From: Talinum fruticosum
Lineage: Eukaryota > Streptophyta > Magnoliopsida > Caryophyllales > Talinaceae
Length of the DNA: 64,000 bases
NCBI GenBank assembly: GCA_021018815.1
Contig: JAITYX010000002.1
Span: 14,229,001 to 14,293,000 of the forward strand
Direction: 5' to 3'
Shown one piece after another: positions 23,502-36,451 of this stretch (its first letter is position 1; each line of letters opens with the position of its first letter). Position numbers and translations under genes: made by a program. The notes beneath the pieces are model-generated. The model saw nothing but the letters and a program-made list of their open reading frames with translations, ran no database searches and was not told where the DNA came from.

Positions 23502-25858
23502 TTAAAACCGAGATAAATGAAATCGGGACTCGGTCGTTCGTCCTTCCATCTGCTTCTCCCGCTTCCTCTCGCTTCCTCCTGCCCCCGCCTCTCGCTCTAT
23601 CGTGGCCGGCTCACAGCCTGGCCGCCGGACGCCACCCACGCCGGCCGAGGCCGGCGCTAGGCGCTGTCCGGCAGCGCCGGCCCACCCTCTCGCGCGGTGG
23701 CTCTCTCTCGCTCCTCGCGTTACTCCGCCTCTGTCTCACGCCCTTCGCTTCCGGCTCACAGTTCGGCCACCGGACGCCACCAACGCCGGCCGAAGCCGGC
23801 GGCTGGCGCCGTCCGGCAGCGCCCTCTCGCCTCCCGCGCGGTGGCCTCGCTCTCGCTCTCTCGCGTTCCCCGCTTCCTCTCCCCTGTTCCTCCGCCCCAG
23901 CCGCGGCACTTAGCAAGCCAACCACCAGCAGCAGCGGCCGCCGGAGCCAGCCGCCGTCCCTCGCCCGGTGGCCGCCGGTGCAGCCGCCACGCGCCACCAC
24001 CCCTGTTCGCCCTTCTTGAATCCTCCTCCTCCGTGAATTCAAAGGTAACAGACCTAAACCTGAAATCATCAAGTTCGTTATCTATTTGAGCAATTATAAT
24101 TGTGAAATTGAGTTATTTGATTTATAAATATGTTTGTGGAGTAAAGTTAAAGATTAAGTTGGGAGAATTCGAATTGGTGTGAAGGATTTAGGATTCGTGT
24201 TTTGGTGAATTGATTGTACGAATGTGATTCCCTTGGGGAAATTATGAACTAGTGAATGAGATTGAGGATGCTTTGTTATCGAATTGAACAATTTGGTGGA
24301 ATTGTTACATTTTGCAAATAGCTAGAATTGAACACAAAGGAAGAGAAAAAAATAGGCGGGGAGGATGAAGTCGGGTAATAGATGGTGTAAGAGGCATGGG
24401 GGACATTTGAACATTTGGTATGCTTAATTGGGATGTGAATACGAGTTACGTCGAGAAAATAACGCTTAGGCACTTAAATTGGTGTATATGTATGAGTTCT
24501 GGGCAATTCGCCAAAGTTGTGAAACCTTCCGATGGAAGGGCATTTGATGGATTAATTAATTATTTAACTATAGGTTTTGAGTGCAGAGAAGGGAGAAGTG
24601 AGGAAGGAATTAAGAATAAGTGTTGTGTATATATGTATGCCATTTTCAATCCAAGTCAACTAACGAATTGAATTCACGTCAAAATCAATCGAGCATTTAG
24701 TCAGCCTAATCAACTCCTCTAACTAATATGAATTGTATTCAATAAACGCAGTAAAGCTGAGTAATACAAACATTAATTTAATCGATTTTCATACGAATAT
24801 AAGAAATGAAATACATTGTTAAAGCTTATACAAATTCAAGCATTAAAACTCAAGAAAACATTATTAACTTTAGAAATCCATTTTAAACGGAACCGAGGCC
24901 ACTTCAGTTGCCGAATAGCCGATAACTCAAATTTCTACAAAAGGGGAGAAACAAATATTCTCAATTCGAGTACGTTCATTGCTCGTACCTTTCAAAAACT
25001 CACATATTTCATCAAATCTCAACATTTCTCATATATATAATTAATAATGAATCATTTGCAAATCAAGTTTTGCCACCTAATCAAGTGGTCCCCGCTCAAT
25101 CATCAATTATCGGGGCTTATGCCCATCAATTATCAATCATCGGGCGTATGCCCAACCGCGCGGCTTCAACTCGGGTTCTCGGTCGGCCGGGAGGTGTGCA
25201 CCTTACTAAGATCGTATCAATTATCAAGGGGTCCCACTTTCGGATAATAACCGGCAATCAAGTTTTACTCATATTCTCTCCCCTCGTTTTCAAACTAAAA
25301 TGAATTGAAATGCGCGCGCTCAATCAATATATTCTTCAAAGTTATTTTACAGATGCAGGAATGTTCGTACTGAGTTTCGACTCACTTTTCCAAATATTTT
25401 ATTGTTTTTGTTTTAGGAAGAAGCATCGGCGAACAATCAACCATTTATTAAGTCCGACGCAGGCAAACCCTAGCCAGCCTCGTGGCATTCACAAACCTAA
25501 AGGTACATAGACGCTCACGGTGATTTTACTGTCACCGGGGTTAGGTATGGCCTTGGGAATCATTGTACACTATTTTGTGGATTAGAGAAAAGTCTAGGTT
25601 GTTTAAATATTACATTGCTAAACCCGTAAACTGAATTTTGGGATGATTTAGCTACTTGGGTAGTAAGTAGTTACTTCTATCAGGATCAATGACAATATAA
25701 CAGTGGATGCATGAATTGAAGTTCGATTTTATTTCATATATTTAGCCTTGTCCTTTTTTTAGGACGGCGGTGACGCCTTCGACCGTTGACTTCCGCTGCA
25801 ACCTTACCTAATATTCTCGAATTAGAGAATTATTAAGTAATGGTAATCGGGGCGTTAC
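23128..25858 (+). repeat. 5' LTR of the inner element
   Basis: About 2.73 kb, near-identical to 29133-31873. Differences cluster in the GC-rich block (23580-24010) and in poly-A runs, and most are single-base indels. A 30-base A-run lies near 23470. It ends GTTACG where the 3' copy has GTTACA, so the last base is uncertain. Confidence 0.92.
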
Positions 25859-25862
25859 GAAG

Positions 25863-25878
25863 TGGTATCGAGCCAGGT
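25863..25878 (+). other. Primer binding site (initiator tRNA-Met type)
   Basis: TGGTATCGAGCCAGGT follows the 5' LTR by four bases. It matches the common plant PBS for tRNA-iMet (TGGTATCAGAGCCAGG) except for one missing A. Confidence 0.85.
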
Positions 25879-28800
25879 TTAGAAATCACTTGTGAGCAAT
25901 AGGATTTTAAGGTGTCATGAATTGACCTTCAGGAGAGCTACGTGGCTATTATTTCCGCAAGTTGTTATTTTGGGATTTGTGAATGTGTTATAGTAAATGT
26001 TGAAATGATGTATACACTTTTGGGTTATGCTAGTGTAAACAACGTACTCAAGTTACAATGCATTTCATATGCCTTTAAGTTTGTAGTTGTAATTAAGTTC
26101 ACAAAATTTGTTCCGGACGTATTATGAATCGTTTGGGGTAATTTTAAGCTTTAATGTATATTGGTTGTACTCCGGCGTGTGGCCGTTGAGTTGTGTACTC
26201 CGAGCGTGTGGCTCGTTGAGTGATATTGTGATTTTTATGCAGGGTTTTAAAGTTTTAAATTTATGGGATAGGCCATATTACAAACGGAACTCTGCCGAAA
26301 TTTTTAGAAAATACCAAACTCTATTAGGGAATCCCTATATATTACCTTTAAGTTGGAATTAGAAAGCAAACCTGACATTTGAATAAGCCTTGGGAGTCCC
26401 TTTGATCGAGGATTCCTCAATCGATAAGAATTCCGAGAGAATGATAATCTAACGTGCAATTGGGTATTACTTATCATATAAGCACTATAAAAGCGTGAGT
26501 TACCTAAATATGTTTTATATTAGAATTTGTGAGCAACTTGATTCATCGAAGAGGGAAAAAGATAATTGCACTTGAGGAAAAAGAGGTATAGGGATATATT
26601 ATTGCAGTGGACATATGGTGAAGCACAATGGAAAAGGAGGTTGTAAGTTCACTTGGGATAACTTTCCGGAAGAGTTAGAGCTAAATTTTACCCCATCGCA
26701 ATTCATGGACGAAAAGAATGGGGGTTCATAGAGTAAAAATGGACTACAAAATGACAATAGTGGAATACGCTAATAAACTTATGGAGTTATTTAGGTACGA
26801 CTCGAGACCTAGTCGTTATTGATAAAGTGAAGATGTTAGAGGCTTGAGGAAGACTTGGCCTATTATATACGACATCAACTCGATAGTGATTTATCAAAGA
26901 TTGTCAAGGATCGTACAAGAGAATAGTAAACGCAGAGGTTAAACGAGTAAAGAGCGAACTAAGAGCTTTAAATTCCGGAGACTCAAAAAGAACTGAACAA
27001 CATAAGTGAAAGTATAGTTCAAAAGAAACATATTACTAGTTTCAGCAAGGGCCATTCATTGATTATTTTTGAACCTTGGGAGAAAATGTTGCCAAATCGC
27101 AAAGAGGTGAATTATGGCTAGAGGAAGAGACATTTTAGGCATGTTGTTTCCAAAGAAGAGATTAAGGTCGATCCTTATAAGGTAAACGCAGTAACGGGGT
27201 GATCCGGACCAACTAATGTCACGTAGAGGAGGAGTGCTCTTGGGTTAGTGAATTACTACAAAAGGGTCCGTCGAGAATAAGTATCCGCTACCTCGAATTA
27301 ACGGTTTGTTAATCGGATATAATGAGTTAGCATATTTTATCAACTTTGAATTAACCGGAAAGATATTCCCAGAACTGCCTATAGAATTAAATAGGGACCC
27401 TACGAATTTACGGGATGCCTAGAGGATTTACCAAGGTATCCGTTGCATTCAGTGGATCTCACGAATAAGATTTTGAGGACATATCTAGGAAAATGTGTGG
27501 TGGTGGTTTTTGATGATTCTTATATACCTTAAGCATAAGAGAGAATATGACGAGCGAGTTGTGAATAGTGACAAAGGCGTGGAGTACGGAGACAAAGCAC
27601 AAGTTGAACGTGATAATGACAACTTAGCTTGTGGTTATATGAAATCTCTACAATATAAGTATTGAGTCAATCTCGCATGAACAAATAAATGGGTTCCTAG
27701 TTGCAATAGAGGTATGATATATAATAATGAACGGTATTCGGTTAGACCAAAACGATGATGTCAAGATGGAAAGGATCAAGAAAGATATAAAAAGGAAAAA
27801 TCTCATGGGTTCAAGGAATACGCGAGGGTGGAACCTTAAGGTTTCAAAATCAATTTTGTGTATTGAAGAAAGAGGAATTGAAAAGGAAACTCTTGAGGAA
27901 GCACATAATCCACAATATTTGGTACATCTAGGAGGAACAAGTTGTATAAAGATTTGAAACAATGTTTTTGGTAGAGTACAATGTGAAAAGAGGTATCAAT
28001 GTTCTGTGGTGAATTGAATTGAGATCTTTGGAGATTTCTACATGGAGATGAGATTCAATTTCAATGAACATTGCCATAGGATTACCTATTATTGTCTCAA
28101 CAAAAATTGTTTGAGCGATTATTGATCAACTTATAAAGTCTCGCAAATTTCGTACCAACGATGTAGAGATACTCGGCACAATTACACATCAAAGAAGTCG
28201 TTAGGTTACATGGGCATACCCAAAAACATTATACCCGATAGTGATAACAGGCTTCAAATACGTTTCGGTAAGCTCTATAGCGACCCTTTGGCAACCAAAC
28301 TCGGTGTTAATAGTTCAAAACATTCAGGAACCGTAGGGCACACCGAAAGAGTTAATTAAATATGGGAAGATATATTGAGAGCATGTATATTCGACTTCTA
28401 AAGAAAGCATGAAACTAATTTATCTTTGGTGGACTTATCTTATAATACAATTATCAAGTCATCGTTAAAATCACTCCATTTGAGGCACTTGTATTGAAGG
28501 AAATGTAGAACCTCATTATGTTGGAGTGAGTTGATTGACACATTGACTACAGGTCGGAGTGGACCTAGGGAACAACCGAAAAGGTTAGAAAGATTTAAGA
28601 TCACACCAAGGAAACTTAAGGTGACGAACGAGCTATATAGATAAAAGTGTTTTGAAGTGTCTTCACCGAAAGGGGTCAAAGATTCAAAGCTAAGGAAAAG
28701 TCAAGTCCTAAGTATATTGGGCTACATGAGGTGATAAAGAAGTGCAATCCAATAGCTTATATGCATATATATGTATAGTTATTTCATCCGAACCCAAATA

Positions 28801-29120
28801 TGAGAATAACATTTTCATATCTAGCAGCTCGAGCAGCATATACCAATTCCAAATCATGATATTGTGGCGAAGCTACTGGAAATTATTAAAAATTTAATGT
28901 ATGAAAAGTTTCGAGTGCAAATATTGGGTTACAAGGTCAAGAAAGTCCGCAATAAAAGCATTTCCTTAGGAGGAAAAGTACTGTGGACTAACCATACAAC
29001 CTCGGGAAGCCACATGGGGAAATTGAGGAAAACCCGAGAAACTAATACCCCCACTTATTTTAAGTTAAGTTTTCAAGCCTCATTACAGAAGGCTCAAGTT
29101 TCGAGGACGAAACTTATTTT

Positions 29121-29130
29121 AAGGGGGAAG
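29121..29130 (+). other. Polypurine tract
   Basis: AAGGGGGAAG lies two bases before the 3' LTR, with TCGAGGACGAAAC shortly upstream (29101-29113), a combination often seen before Gypsy 3' LTRs. Confidence 0.88.
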
Positions 29131-29132
29131 AC

Positions 29133-29472
29133 TGTAACAACCCGACCCTAAATCACAATTATTTATTGTAAATCATATTATTTATTTTACTAATTACACT
29201 ATTTATATAATTGAGCGCGTGCACTTCAATTCGATATCTTATATTTAAACTATTTTTATCACGTATGTTGTGCAGCTAAGGCGACGAAGTGGCCCTAATA
29301 AAAATTCCATAATAAGATTTTAATTTGTGATCATCGTTATTAAAAAAAAAAAAAACAAAATTAAAAGTAACAATAAAAGAGAACAAAATAAGTAAATAAA
29401 TAAATAAATCAAAATAATAAAATAAACAAAACCAGATTTTTTAAAGGAAAAATCCAGAAATGGATTTTTCTA

Positions 29473-29507
<35 letters not shown>

Positions 29508-31873
29508 ATTAAAGCTGAGATAAATGAAATCGGGACTCGGTCGTTCGTCCTTCCATCTGCTTCTCCCGCTTCCTCTGCTTCCTCCTGCCCCCGCCTCTCG
29601 CTCTACTGTGGCCGGCTCACGGCCTCGGCCGCCGGACGCCACCCACGCCGGCCGAGGCCGGCGCTAGGCGCCTGTCCGGCGGCGCCGGCCCACCCTCTCG
29701 CGCGGTGGCTCTCTCTCGCTCCCTCGCGTTACTGCTGCCTCTGTCTCACGCCCTTACGCTTCCGGCTCACGGTTCGGCCACCGGACGCCACCAACGCCGG
29801 CCGAAGCCGGCGGCTGGCGCCGTCCGGCAGCGCCTCTCGCCCTCCCGCGCGGTGGCCTCGCTCTCGCTCTCTCGCGTTCCCCTGCTTCCTCTCCCCTGTT
29901 CCTCGCCCCAGCCGCGGCACTTAGCAAGCCAACCACCAGCAGCAGCGGCCGCCGGAGCCAGCCGCCGTCCCCGCCCGGTGGCCGCCGGTGCAGCTGCCAC
30001 GCGCCACCACCCCTGTTCGCCCTTCTTGAATCCTCCTCCTCCAGTGAATTCAAAGGTAACAGACCTAAACCTGAAATCATCAAGTTCGTTATCTATTTGA
30101 GCAATTATAATTGTGAAATTGAGTTATTTGATTTATAAATATGTTTGTGGAGTAAAGTTAAAGATTAAGTTGGGAGAATTCGAATTGGTGTGAAGGATTT
30201 AGGATTCGTGTTTTGGTGAATTGATTGTACGAATGTGATTCCCTTGGGGAAATTATGAACTAGTGAATGAGATTGAGGATGCTTTGTTATCGAATTGAAC
30301 AATTTGGTGGAATTGTTACATTTTGCAAATAGCTAGAATTGAACACAAAGGAAGAGAAAAAAATAGGCGGGGAGGATGAAGTCGGGTAATAGATGGTGTA
30401 AGAGGCATGGGGGACATTTGAACATTTGGTATGCTTAATTGGGATGTGAATACGAGTTACGTCGAGAAAATAACGCTTAGGCACTTAAATTGGTGTATAT
30501 GTATGAGTTCTGGGCAATTCGCCAAAGTTGTGAAACCTTCCGATGGAAGGGCATTTGATGGATTAATTAATTATTTAACTATAGGTTTTGAGTGCGAGAG
30601 AAGGGAGAAGTGAGGAAGGAATTAAGAATAAGTGTTGTGTATATATGTATGCCATTTTCAATCCAAGTCAACTAACGAATTGAATTCCGTCAAAATCAAT
30701 CGAGCATTTAGTCGACCTAATCAACTCCTCTAACTAATATGAATTGTATTCAATAAACGCAATAAAGCTGAGTAATACAAACATTAATTTAATCGATTTT
30801 CATACGAATATAAGAAATGAAATACATTGTTAAAGCTTATACAAATTCAAGCATTAAAACTCAAGAAAACATTATTAACTTTAGAAATCCATTTTAAACG
30901 TAACCGAGGCCACTTCCGTTGCCGAATAGTCGATAACTCAAATTTCTACAAAAGGGGAGAAACAAATATTCTCAATTCGAGTACGTTCATTGCACTGTAC
31001 CTTTCAAAAACTCACATATTTCATCAAATCTCAACATTTCTCATATATATAATTAATAATGAATCATTTGCAAATCAAGTTTTGCCACCTAATCAAGTGG
31101 TCCCCGCTCAATCATCAATTATCGGGGCTTATGCCCATCAATTATCAATCATCGGGCGTATGCCCAACCCGCGCGGCTTCAACTCGGGTTCTCGGTCGGC
31201 CCGGGAGGTGTGCACCTTACTAAGATCGTATCAATTATCAAGGGGTCCCACTTTCGGATAATAACCAGGCAATCAAGTTTTACTCATATTCTCTCCCCTG
31301 TTTTCAAACTAAAATGAATTGAAATGCGCGCGCTCAATCAATATATTCTTCAAAGTTATTTTACGAGTGCAGGAATGTTCGTACCGAGTTTCGACTCACT
31401 TTTCCAAATATTTTATTGTTTTTGTTTTAGGAAGAAGCACTGGCGAACAATCAACCATTTATTAAGTCCGACGCAGGCAAACCCTAGCCAGCCTCGTGGC
31501 ATTCACAAACCTAAAGGTACATAGACGCTCACAGGTGATTTTACTGTCACCGGGGTTAGGTATGGCCTTGGGAATCATTGTACACTATTTTGTGGATTAG
31601 AGAAAAGTCTAGGTTGTTTAAATATTACATTGCTAAACCCGTAAACTGAATTTTGGGATGATTTAGCTACCTGGGTAGTAAGTAGTTACTTCTATCGGGA
31701 TCAATGACAATATAACAGTGGATGCATGAATTGAAGTTCGGTTTTATTTCATATATTTAGCCTTGTCCTTTTTTAGGACGGCGGTGACGCCTTCAGCCGT
31801 TGACTTCCGCTGCAACCTTACCTAATATTCTCGAATTAGAGAATTATTAAGTAATGGTAGCCGGGGCGTTACA
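29133..31873 (+). repeat. 3' LTR of the inner element
   Basis: About 2.74 kb, TGTAAC to GTTACA, near-identical to the 5' LTR and followed directly by the TGGAA duplication. Its GC-rich block (29560-30050) ends at a splice-donor-like CAAAG|GTAACAG, as in the 5' copy. Confidence 0.93.
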
Positions 31874-33224
31874 TGGAACCTTCCTGTAGGAAGACATTTG
31901 ATGGATTAATCAAGCTGCCTAACTATGAGTCTTGCGTGCGAGGAAAGGGAGAAGTGAGGAATAAATTAGGAATAAGTGTTTGTTAGGTATATCTATATAT
32001 ATAGACACCATTGTCAATCTAAGTCAGCTAACAAATTGAATTCCGTCAAAACAATCGAGTATTTAGTCAGCCTAATCAACCTCTTTAATTAATATAAATT
32101 GTATGCAATAATTGAAACGGAATCAACGCAGTAAAGCTGAGTAATACCAACATTAGTTTAATCGATTTTCACATGAATATAAGAAATGAAATAAATTGTT
32201 AAAGCTTATACAAACTCAAGCATTAAAACTCAAGAAAGCATCATTAACCCTAGAAATCTATTTTAAACAGAACCGAGGCCACTTCCGTTGCCGAATAGTT
32301 GGTGACTCAAATTTATGCAAAAGGGGAGAAACAAATATTCTCGGTTCGAGTACGTTCATTGCCTGTACCTTTCGAAAACTCACATGTTTCATCAAATCTC
32401 AACATTTCTCATTTATGCAATTAATAATGAACCATTTACAAGGCAAGTTTTGCTACCTAATTAAGTAGTCCCCGCCCAATTATCAATTACCAAGGGCTTA
32501 GGCCCGCCAATTATACCGCGCGGCGTCAACTCGGGTTATCGATCGGCCGGGGGTGACACCTGTTCAACGATCGTATCAATTACCAAGGGGTTCCACTTCC
32601 GGATAATAACCGGCAAACAATTTTACTTATATTCTCTCCCCTGATTTCAAACTAAAATGAATTGAAATGCGCGCGCTCAATCAAAATATTTTTCAAGTTA
32701 TTTTACGGTGCAGGAATTTTCGTACTGAGTTTCGACTCATTCTTCGAAATATTTTACTGTTTTTGTTTTAGGAAGAAGCATTGGTGAACAATCAATCATT
32801 TACCAAGTCCGACGAAGGCAAACCTTAGTCAGCCACGTTGCATCCGCAATTCGAAGGCGCATAGACGCTCACGGTGATTTTACCATCAACCGGGGTTTAG
32901 GTATGACCTTGGGAATTATTATACATTGTACATTATCTTGTGGATTAGACAAAAGTCTAGGTTGTATAAATATTACGTTGCTAAACCGAGTAACCTATGT
33001 TTTGGGATGACCTAGCTACTTGGGTAATAAGTAGTTACTCCTAACAAGATATTCTGGAAATATAACAGTGGATGCACAAATCGTACTTCATTTTATTTCA
33101 AATTATTTAGCCTTGTCCTATTTTTAGGACGGCGGTAGCGCCTTCGATCGTTACCTTCCGCTGCGACCTTACGTAAGAGTCCCTAATGAGGGGATTATTA
33201 AGTAATGGTGATTCGGGCGTTACG
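31874..33224. mobile_element. Older solo LTR (second family), right part
   Basis: Continues the LTR interrupted at 23127; the join reads ATTATGGAA|CCTTCC, matching the equivalent place inside the younger LTRs. The two parts together make about 2.72 kb, a full LTR length. It ends GCGTTACG. No internal region or second LTR of this copy is present, so it is a solo LTR. Confidence 0.85.
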
Positions 33225-36200
33225 GGGCAGCGTATTAAAAGAAGTTAGGATGTAGCAGCGTAAGAGGACGAAGGGAGGAGATATGGACTTGTCGTATGTA
33301 GGCCGGGGATTACTTAGTTGAATTATGAAGAGATGGGATAGAAACTAATTAGGGGTCCAATAAGGATTAATACCAACCAAATTAGGCGGTGGAAGAGAGG
33401 GAAGCAAAGAAGGCTCGGTGGAGCCCGAGCAGCAGAAGAGTGAGCGAGGAAACGAGAGGGGAGGGAGATAGAGAACACGCGGAGCCACAGCAGAGGCCGG
33501 TGGCCGCCTGAGCAGCGAGTGGCCGGAGGGCAAGGGGAGAGCGAGGGCTCGGGAAGGCAAGAAGGAAAAGAACCGAGCGAAGGGAGAAGGGAAGAGGGAG
33601 ATAGCGGGAGAGAGAGAGACCGAGCGAGGGAGACAGAGCAAAAGTGAGAGGGCGAGTGCGAGGGCGAGGAAAGAGGCAGGTGACCGGCGTGCTACGCGGC
33701 TAGCGGCGGTAAGGCGGTCGGCGAGCGCGAGGATCCGGTCAGGCGCGAAGGAGGCGAATCCGAGGTCAGGAAAGAGACGCAAATGCGAGGGCGAGAGGGA
33801 AGCAGCCGGTGGGCGCGAGGACTGTGGCCGGCGATGGCGTCGAGCGTGGAGGAAGGCGACGGAACCACGGCTGGTAGCAGGAAAAGGGAAGGAAAGGGAG
33901 AAACGACCCAGCTAATCCGAACCTCAGCAACTCGTCAATCCCTGGATCGAGGTGGGTAGTCTTATACTCTAAACTATTAGTATATTCGAAATCTAAATGC
34001 GTTTATCGTGATTGTTGAATGTGATTGTGAAATATTGAATATGTATGCTATTGAATGAGTGTAGTGGTTGCTGAGAGTTGAATTAAGAGTTGTGAAGGGA
34101 GTTGGTAATTGTCTAGGCTTGAATTGGAAATCGGAAAATTCAGACGGAGTTGAGTTGCTTGGGTATAATGAGTAGTATCGGGAGTTTGGTCGAGTTGGGG
34201 ATAAGTACGTATGGTTTGGGCATAAGTTATGAATTGATATTCAGATTGAGTCTTAGAGATCTACTGAATTTGCGGTGCTAAGGAACGAGTAATATCGGGA
34301 AATAACGAGGGAAGTGTAAAGAGGAATATGAGATTGTATTGAGTGGTGTACAAATGAGACATGGGAGTGAGAAGTGGGGAGTATTGGGATAATTGAGTTC
34401 AAAGATAATTAAACCCTTGAGGTTGAACTAAATGCGAAGAGGAGCGGAGCTAGCGAAAAGGAACGATGAAAAAGGGATTGAGAAGTGTATGATTGAGTTG
34501 GTCAAGAAAAAGATGATTAATGAGTTAGAAACCTAAGATGAGAGCAAATTACACTTGGAGAAGAAAGGAATTAGAAGAGTTTAGCAGTGAAGTAAGAATG
34601 AGAGCTATCTAACTAAGCATGAGTGAGAAGAAGTAGATTAGTGATGTGGAGGCGTAATCGGAAAACATTAAAGCAAAGATGGTAAAGTGTGAGAAGATGA
34701 GTCATGAAGTGGAGGCATAAAATGAGGAAGTGAGGTAAAGATAATGAATTGTGGAAAGTGAGAGCGTTGAATTAGATAATATCTAGCTGGTGGTTATTGT
34801 GGCTCGGAAAATGGAATTAATCGTACTAAATTGTCGAATTGAGAAAGGCATAGTTGGAAAAGAGCTGAGAATGATTGCTTGCATTGAATGATGGCTATTC
34901 GTGTTAAGTGATTTCTTTATGTGATGTTCAAAAGTAGTTTTGAAAGGCATTTTGTACTTTACGTGAAATTATCCTTGAATGCAACTTCTTGTGAACTGCC
35001 TTTCAAACATGAATGTGTTTTAAAGAAGCGAAACTTATTTAAAAAGTGAATCTTGTTTAAGAAAGTGAATCTTGTTTGAGAAAGTGAATCGGATTTGAGA
35101 AAGTGAAATTTAGAAGGGTGGCACGTGTGTCATGCCTTCTATGATGAGAAATTGATTGAGATCTTGGTTAGAAGCCAAGTTTGATAAGTGATTGTGATCG
35201 CTTCGATTGAAATGAATTATGGGCCAAGATTGTTTAGACCGAGAGGAAGGAGGTGGTCGTGCGTATCGGGCCACGGGGTCTCGATATGCGTATCGGGATG
35301 CTCATCAACCGGAGAGGTTGATTCTTTCCTGACGAGGAAAGCGGAGCCTTCCAGGTATTTGACTAGAGATAGGTCCGGGAACTCGAGTCGGGGTCGCGCC
35401 CGAGAACCGCCTGGTGCTAGTTCAATCGTCGAAAGTCCCGAAAGAATTTTCAGAAAGTATTTGAGAGAAAGTGCAGAATGGTTCCACCTTGTTTCATGTG
35501 ATTCAATTCCCAAAATGATTGCAATCTGTGCTTTGAATGATTGAAGGGGTATGAGTTTTATGTTGCAAATGACTTCAAGAGATTTCGTTGAAAAGTATAT
35601 AGATTTCTATTACACTATTATGCTTTTGCGGATTTCATTATCATGAGTATTATGTGTAAAGAGTTTCCATTTTGAGGGTATAAGACTCCGGTGAGCCCGT
35701 GGATTATTGCTCACCCCCACAAATTGCCCCGTCCCTCCCGAGTGTTGCAGGTACACTTCCGGAAGCATAATCTACACTTAGCATGCTTCGGACTCCTGCT
35801 GATTGTTGACGGTTGAAGCGACCCAAGTGGCTGTCATGCATTGTTTTGTTTCTAAATGATTGTACTTGTAATTTAGTGCATATAGTTGTACCAAATGTAT
35901 AGTAACCCGGTTAGATTGTGTTACGTTTTATAGTATGATTGGTTGAACTCCGGCGTGTGGTCGTTGAGTTGTATACTCCGAGCGTGTGGCTCGTTGAGTT
36001 TTATTATGCTTCTTATGCAGGGTTTTAGGCTTCGCGCCTATAGGATAGTCCATATTACAAATAGAACTCTGCCAAAATTTTTTAGGAAATCTCAAGTTCC
36101 TTTGGGAAACCACCGCTATTATCTTTAAGTTGAGTTTAGAGAGCCAAATCAACACCGAGAAAGAGTCTTGGGAGTTCCTCTAAGGAACTCGACGATGTAA

Positions 36201-36229
36201 TACTCCCAGGGGTATTTTGGGGCGTTACA
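33225..36229. mobile_element. Outer solo LTR, right arm
   Basis: Remaining 3 kb of the outer LTR. It contains a purine-rich GC-rich block (33380-33900) ending in a donor-like GAG|GTGGGTAG near 33950, short tandem units of about 19 bp (GTGAATCTTGTTTGAGAAA type) at 35043-35119, and a 3' end at 35930-36195 that is also found inside the inner element. No coding potential for gag or pol was seen. Confidence 0.75.
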
Positions 36230-36414
36230 CTTATAAAAGGAAATATATTTTTTTCATTTGGGTAAATTAAATTATTTATTTATTTATTTATTACATCAAC
36301 GATTCATATTTAGTGCATAAATAATTTTTATGATTAAGATTACCCTAAACTCTTACAATCACTCCCGTTGCAATATTTGACCAATTTGAAATATTACTAT
36401 TATATATTGCATCG

Positions 36415-36451
<37 letters not shown>

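Larger units (their letters stand above)
25859..29132 (+). pseudogene. Decayed gag-pol region of the inner element
   Basis: Short islands remain in the normal Gypsy order, with stops and frame changes between them. Gag-like traces lie at about 26600-26900 (a WDNF...KFYP-like stretch and VEYANKLMEL). Reverse-transcriptase traces lie at about 27170-27300 (RPTNVT then LGLVNYYK) and 27490-27530 (VVVF.DD-like). Integrase traces lie at about 28160-28400 and near 28450-28520 (TPFEALVLK-like). A chromodomain-like end lies at 28864-29060 (VRNKSISLGGKVLWTNHTT). At 3.3 kb it is shorter than a complete gag-pol, so there are internal deletions. Confidence 0.8.
23128..31873. mobile_element. Full-length Ty3/Gypsy-type LTR retrotransposon, non-autonomous
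   Basis: A complete 8.75-kb element: 5' LTR, tRNA-Met-type primer site, short decayed gag-pol region, polypurine tract and 3' LTR, flanked by TGGAA on both sides (23123-23127 and 31874-31878). Long LTRs with TGTAAC...GTTACA ends and a chromodomain-like pol end suggest a Tekay/Del-type chromovirus; that lineage is inferred. The longest open frame in the internal region is about 100 codons, so the copy cannot encode its own proteins. Confidence 0.92.
21544..36229. mobile_element. Nested LTR retrotransposon stack (three layers)
   Basis: Overall extent of the nest. The outer layer is a solo LTR that starts TGTAATGCCC at 21544 and ends GCGTTACA at 36229, flanked by CATAT (21539-21543) and CTTAT (36230-36234), a 4-of-5 target duplication. 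It is split at 21757/33225 by an older solo LTR of a second family, which is itself split at 23127/31874 by a complete element of the same second family. The order of insertion follows directly from the interruptions. Confidence 0.85.

Noticed and set aside
22144..24089. Long Arg/Pro/Ala/Ser-rich open frames on both strands (also 29705-30100 and 33345-33782)
   Set aside because: They lie in the GC-rich block of the LTRs, are open in several frames at once because of composition, and differ in frame between near-identical LTR copies.
25859..29132. Endogenous retrovirus or pararetrovirus
   Set aside because: No envelope-like or movement-protein-like trace; LTR ends, PBS, PPT and order of traces fit a Ty3/Gypsy retrotransposon.
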